Positions 59,410-64,000 of a stretch of DNA of 64,000 nucleotides are shown here, one piece after another; position 1 is the first letter of the stretch; the number at the start of each line of letters is the position of its first letter. Below the pieces are notes generated by a model, which did not search any database, had not been told where the DNA came from, and saw only the letters and a list, made by a program, of their open reading frames with translations. This DNA comes from Latrodectus hesperus. Its lineage: Eukaryota > Arthropoda > Arachnida > Araneae > Theridiidae. The DNA is taken from the NCBI GenBank assembly GCA_037975125.1, contig CM075858.1, forward strand, positions 69,154,542-69,218,541, in the 5' to 3' direction. Both the position numbers and the translations under genes were made by a program.

Positions 59410-59850
59410 TGAATTATCTAAGCTTGTATTACTGAGGCTAATTTTATAATTCATAAGTAATATGTTGCCTATTTGAAGTATTTTCAAAGGCTTGAAATGG
59501 ATGATATAGAAAGAGATAAAATTATTATCAGTCATTCAATTTCGAATTGTCAATACTAATTTCATAATTCAAGTCTAATCTGTTGTCAAATCGTGAGATT
59601 TACGAAATCTAAAAATGGATGAAAAGAGAGGGACATTATTATTAATCATTGAGCTTCAAATTGCTGAGACTAATTTTTAAGTTCTGGGAAAGTATGTAGC
59701 CAAACCATGGAATTTTTAGAGGCTAAAAATAGACAGAAAAAAACTTATTGTGAAGCATTCAATTTCGAATCATTGAGGTTAATTTTAAAATACAGGGCTA
59801 GTATGCATTTAGTACACAGTTAAATAGTGGGATTCACTAAGGCTAGCATT
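59410..59850 (+). repeat. Degenerate tandem array, about 4 units of 109-118 bp
   Basis: The anchor (gctaattttataattca and variants) recurs at 59437, 59555, 59669 and 59778. Each unit also carries cattcaatttcgaatt-like and ggaattt-cgaaggctaaaaatgga-like blocks. Divergence is high, so it is an old minisatellite or satellite remnant. Confidence 0.75.
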
Positions 59851-60442
59851 ACACAAAAATTCTGTTTTCAATTTCACATTTGCGAGAATAATTTAAATGG
59901 CATATTTAGTTCTTTAAGGTAATAGTTACATCTTCTGTTAAGGCATATAATTTGCCAAATAACTATTATTTGACAAGAATAGTTGTTTCGATTCTAAATA
60001 TTTTGATTAATAAAGCACCGTATATGTTAGAAAATGTTAGAAAGAAACTATTTTAGTTAGATGTCACAAATAACATATGATATCATTTTAAATAATGTAA
60101 ATATCTTAAGAATTTAAAATTAGCGAGAGAGCTTTCATTACACGCCAAAAATATGTCTGAAGAATATTTAAGCAAATATTTGCATTTTTAAATTTGATTC
60201 ATGATGTAAAACATTTCTTCAGAATTAACCATTTGTATTTTATTAAAAACTTGATTTTTTCTTGAAATGTATTACCACCATATATAAAAATATTTCAGCT
60301 GATTTAAAATACTTGAAAATCAATCTTAAAATTTTAATTTCTTTGTTTTATATTGTAAAAAAAATGTTTAAAAAACATAACTGTGCTTCCAAACACTCCA
60401 TGAAATTCCCAGTTTAAAATAACTATTTTTCAAAATTTATGA

Positions 60443-60835
<393 letters not shown>

Positions 60836-61457
60836 TGACAGACATTGAAAATACAACATCAAGAAGGACTTTCAGAAAGTGACGAAACTTTGTCAAAAGA
60901 GATAGACAGAAACGAACAATATATTATCTGTATTTCAAAATGATATGTTCAATAAAGAGCGAGAACAGGGTATGGTCAGCATATTCTAGGGCGACCGTGG
61001 CCGGCGGTATACAAAGCAACATTTCCAGGCACAGAGCCAGTGATAGTACAGATTGCGCCCTGACCATTTGCCAGAGTGCGTCTTCAGAATGAGGCAGTGA
61101 CAAGGTTAGCAAATTGTGTCCTATCATATTCCAAGCGTGTTTGATTGGTAAAAGATCTAACGAGTACTGTTGTTAAGAAAGCAGATGTACAAATTGCAGG
61201 TCATATTGGCTGATGCAAGCAATATGGGTTCGGGCGTTATCCTGCTGATAAAGTGCAACCTTTGAAGGTAAGGAAGTGTCACCAGGCACAGCACATCATC
61301 AACGTAACTTTGAGCTACCATAGTGTCATGATTACGAGCTAGGGATGACCTGGAATTGTACGCAATGGTGCTCCAAACCATGATGCTACTTTGTCACACG
61401 GTGGGGTGTTCCACAAATGCTGCAGGATTTGACCGGTTTCCACTTCGACGTCACACT

Positions 61458-61469
61458 CCCAACCACTCA
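61458..61469 (+). repeat. LINE target site duplication, left copy
   Basis: cccaaccactca, identical to 62236-62247. Confidence 0.93.
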
Positions 61470-61998
61470 TTCCCTTGCTGGCAAGGGATACAAAATTATA
61501 TTTTGTTGGGTACCAAGTCACGTAGGTCTTGATGGAAACGAGAGAGCGGATACAGCTGCAAAGGCAGCTGAAGATCCAATTTTACCATCGGTTCCGCTCT
61601 CAGATTTGAGAAAGGGTATAAAAAGATTTATATGTTCCCTAAGGGAAGAATCATGGAACTTGCAGGTCGAAAACAAACTCCATAACATTTTCTCATCCCT
61701 CACCTCATTATCAGTTTTACCGTTACGAAGTGCAGATGTTAGATTGACTCGCCTTCGTATCGGACACACACGTTTCACCCATAGACATTTGTTTTAGAGT
61801 GAATTAAATCCTTGGTGTGAAACGTGTGATGAACCTTATACTGTGCATCATATTTTAATTTCATGTTCATGTTTTAACCATTTACGTACACACTTTTTTA
61901 ATACAGATATTTTAACTTTATGTGATTTATTGGGTGATCCACCCCACAGAAACCTATTTGCGTTTTTAAGAGCAATAGGTTTTTTACCATATATTTGA
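61470..61998 (+). pseudogene. LINE ORF2 fragment: RNase H domain and C-terminal tail
   Basis: Plus-strand frame with GYKIIFCWVPSHVGLDGNER followed by ADTAAKAA, the H...D end of the RNase H domain. Next are VRLTRLRIGHTRFTHRHLF, a TAG at 61795-61797, and in the same frame PWCETCDEPYTVHHILISC (Cys/His tail motif), ending GFLPYI and TGA at 61996-61998. Reverse transcriptase and endonuclease are absent through truncation. Only one in-frame stop has accumulated, so the copy is younger than the Tc1 fossil around it. Confidence 0.9.
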
Positions 61999-62235
61999 TT
62001 TAATTTTAAATTTTTGTATTATTTATTTATATTTTTTATATATATTTATGTGTCTGTCTGTATATGTACCTCAGGTTTTTAATTACTTCATATACATTAA
62101 TTTTTTATTTTTTAAACTTTTAATGTTGATTGGGTTTATAAAGAATATATATATTATAAAAAAATTGAAATCATAGTTTTGGCGCAGCATGTCCAATTTT
62201 GGACCTTGTGCCATAAAACCCAACCAACCAACCAA
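61470..62235 (+). mobile_element. 5'-truncated non-LTR retrotransposon (Jockey-like LINE)
   Basis: A 766-bp 3' end of a LINE. It holds the RNase H and C-terminal tail of ORF2, about 200 bp of 3' untranslated DNA with a catgtcc/ggacc/tgtgcc segment near 62188-62214, and a simple tail, aaaacccaaccaaccaacca. It is flanked by a perfect 12-bp target duplication and interrupts a Tc1 fossil. The 5' truncation is the usual result of incomplete reverse transcription. Confidence 0.92.
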
Positions 62236-62247
62236 CCCAACCACTCA
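62236..62247 (+). repeat. LINE target site duplication, right copy
   Basis: cccaaccactca, identical to 61458-61469. Confidence 0.93.
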
Positions 62248-62735
62248 AGGAGCGATATTCATCTGGAAGACGATCCTGTGCAACTCCATCGTCTACATTG
62301 CTCTAATCCGGCACCATTCCAGACGTTGGTGTCTATGATGTGGCAACAAGAGCAGTCTTTATAATGTACGCCATGAGAGTAAACCATTGTCAGCCAATCG
62401 AAGGTAAATGGTTCTGTTCGATATGGGATCATCAAGGGTGCTTGCACATACTGCAGAATTTCGGATGGCGTGCTTTCGAATCGGTAGACCTCTTCCCGTC
62501 AGTCATGTTGATCCATGCATGCTTACGTCATCTAGCTTCACCAGCATCTTACTCCAGTTCCTTGTTCCAACCATCTTTGCCTCAACGGGGGTCGGAAGGC
62601 GTATCCAGGTGTCTGTAAGCTGGGATTTTCCGTAAGCAGTAACCTACCTTTCTCAGTCCAATCATCATATCTTTCTTAAATTCGTCTGTCTGTTGGAACT
62701 GACTCCGTCGGTGATGGCCTGGCATTCTCTACAAT

Positions 62736-63299
62736 TACAGGCGTCCTTTGCGACAAGGATAAACTTTCAATGATTATTTTCCAAGCAGCAATAATGGTTG
62801 AATAAAATACACATGGCCAGTTCCTCATCTTTTATCTTATCCAACGTGAGCTAGAGAATTGTGCATTTCACATCATTTGCATAATTCGGTAAAATCGTCT
62901 ACCCTGAAATATGCATAATTTTGTGTCCACTTCTGTGCAATTTCAATGTTGGGTACATATTAATTATGCACCAGATTTTTAAATGCAATTTTTTGAAATG
63001 ATATTTAAAGATGATAAAATAATTGTAGATTTTACTCTAAGAAAATAAAATAAAATTTTATTAAAATACTCCATAAAAATATTTTACTGTATTTTATTTA
63101 AAAAATATTTCATTTTATACAAATCACTTTGACCCATTTGAACGAAAGAAATTTATTAAATAATTCTTATAAAAGTAAGAAATGTTTAAGTATGTTTAAA
63201 AAAAACCTATTATATTCAAAACTCTTTCCATGTTTTGAAATAAAATGATTTTTTAATTTTAAATATTTTTATGTATTTACAATAATAAAGTAAGATAAC
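62736..63299. other. Mostly AT-rich non-coding DNA
   Basis: 62736-62960 may still include the 5' leader of the Tc1 fossil; the rest shows nothing recognisable. Confidence 0.45.
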
Positions 63300-63740
63300 A
63301 TTATTTTAAAAAACAAGCATCACAATTCTATAAAATTGGAATGAATAAAAAGTGGGCGAAGTAAGAAAAGAGAAATATTGAAAAAAAATAAATTTAAATT
63401 AATTTATTGTGCAAGCATAACTTGTATAAAATAGGGTTTACTCTTCATAATACTCTTAAAAACAAAACATATAATATTGAAAAAAATACAAGAATGTATG
63501 CATTTAATAATCTGTTTCACGCCATCTTCTAAATTGTCTTGTTCCCAAAGGATCTCATTAATTTTATACAGTATTGAAGAACACTTGTTTTTATTATGTG
63601 TGATTCTATCCCTATATTGTACCATTCAAAAACACAGGTATACTGTGTTTCTAGTTTTTATTTGGGAAAAAATATTCTCCTCATTTGTATTTGCTACTTA
63701 TTTATGCCTGAATATTTAGCCTCAATAAATGAATTTCATA
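63300..63740 (+). repeat. Dispersed repeat, copy 2
   Basis: Second copy of the repeat at 56205-56640, same orientation, about 7.1 kb away. Open frames on both strands inside it (73 and 80 codons) are not conserved between the copies and are not genes. Confidence 0.7.
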
Positions 63741-64000
63741 TACTTTTTTGATGAAAATAATATTTTAGATGTTAAAATAAGTAAGACAATATATAGAAAT
63801 AAAAATTTTAGAATAATTCTTATTTCATGTGTTGTAATAGAATTAAAATCTCCTTATTAAGAATGTCTAAAATTATTGCTTTTACTAATGTGGCTTTACT
63901 AATGTTTATTTGAACATAGATAGCCTTTCACTTTATCAAAAATAAAATTATCTATTAATTAAAGATGTATTAGAATTTTTCTAAATGCATATTAAATAGA

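Larger units (their letters stand above)
60930..62735 (-). pseudogene. Third Tc1-like transposon fossil, split by a LINE
   Basis: Minus-strand transposase remnants on both sides of a LINE. Right of it (N-terminal half, 62735-62248): EFKKDMMIGLRKVGYCLRKI (helix-turn-helix), DPISNRTIYLRLADNGLLSW, then RLEWCRIRAM, stop, TMELHRIVF. Left of it (61457-60930): IMVWSTIAYNSRSSL, TMVAQSYVDDVLCLVTLPYL, then DMIGHNLLTLSLPHSEDALW and QMVRAQ near the C-terminus. The order is that of a Tc1 transposase, and the reading continues if the LINE and one duplication copy are removed. Stops and frameshifts are frequent. Its sequence differs from the 22.9- and 36.7-kb fossils, so it is another Tc1 lineage. Confidence 0.85.

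Overview
This is an AT-rich, gene-poor stretch of an animal nuclear genome, most likely an arthropod and probably an arachnid. The transposon content (DUF4817-type mariner relatives, Tc1-like fossils, BED-finger hAT, THAP/P-like element, LINE and tRNA-derived SINE copies) and the very long (AT)n arrays are what I associate with spider genomes. That assignment is inference, because no single-copy host gene with a recognisable product is visible. I see no bacterial-style operon, rRNA, functional tRNA, CRISPR array or virus.

Layout. 1-1768: most of an IS630-Tc1-mariner element with an intact 359-codon transposase (minus strand, DD41D spacing), its own TATA/CCAAT promoter, a poly(A) signal and long terminal inverted repeats; its left end lies outside the window. 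2095-3112: a decayed mariner transposase. 3.1-22 kb: AT-rich non-coding DNA with (AT)n, (CT)n and (TG/CG)n arrays, two tRNA-derived SINEs (18268-18448 with a perfect 14-bp target duplication, and 21172-21560), a GC-richer island at 11.9-12.2 kb and a few exon-like fragments. 22.9-24.7 kb: a Tc1-like fossil and a LINE RNase H fossil. 26-34 kb: desert with two of the longest (AT)n arrays. 36.1-37.7 kb: a second Tc1-like fossil of the same family. 40.5 kb: a minus-strand SINE. 42.7-43.8 kb: a 691-bp-offset duplication.

47490-55208 is the most informative region. A BED-finger hAT transposon with a perfect 8-bp target duplication has been interrupted twice: by a 1.94-kb insertion flanked by an 18-bp repeat, and by a complete 3089-bp P-element-like transposon with ~30-bp inverted repeats and a 9-bp flanking duplication. 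The P-like transposase (THAP DNA-binding domain, coiled coil, RNase H-like catalytic domain, conserved C-terminus) is broken only by two frameshifts. Each lies in an overlap containing an A7 run, so the element may be intact in the real genome.

60.9-62.7 kb is a third Tc1-like fossil, of another lineage, split by a 5'-truncated LINE (61470-62235) flanked by a perfect 12-bp target duplication. The remaining 3' DNA holds a second copy of a dispersed repeat (56.2 kb and 63.3 kb), an 18-bp perfect hairpin and a degenerate ~115-bp tandem array.

The readable genes are self-propagating elements at different ages. The P-like and DD41D elements look youngest, the LINE and SINE insertions intermediate, and the mariner, Tc1 and hAT copies oldest.
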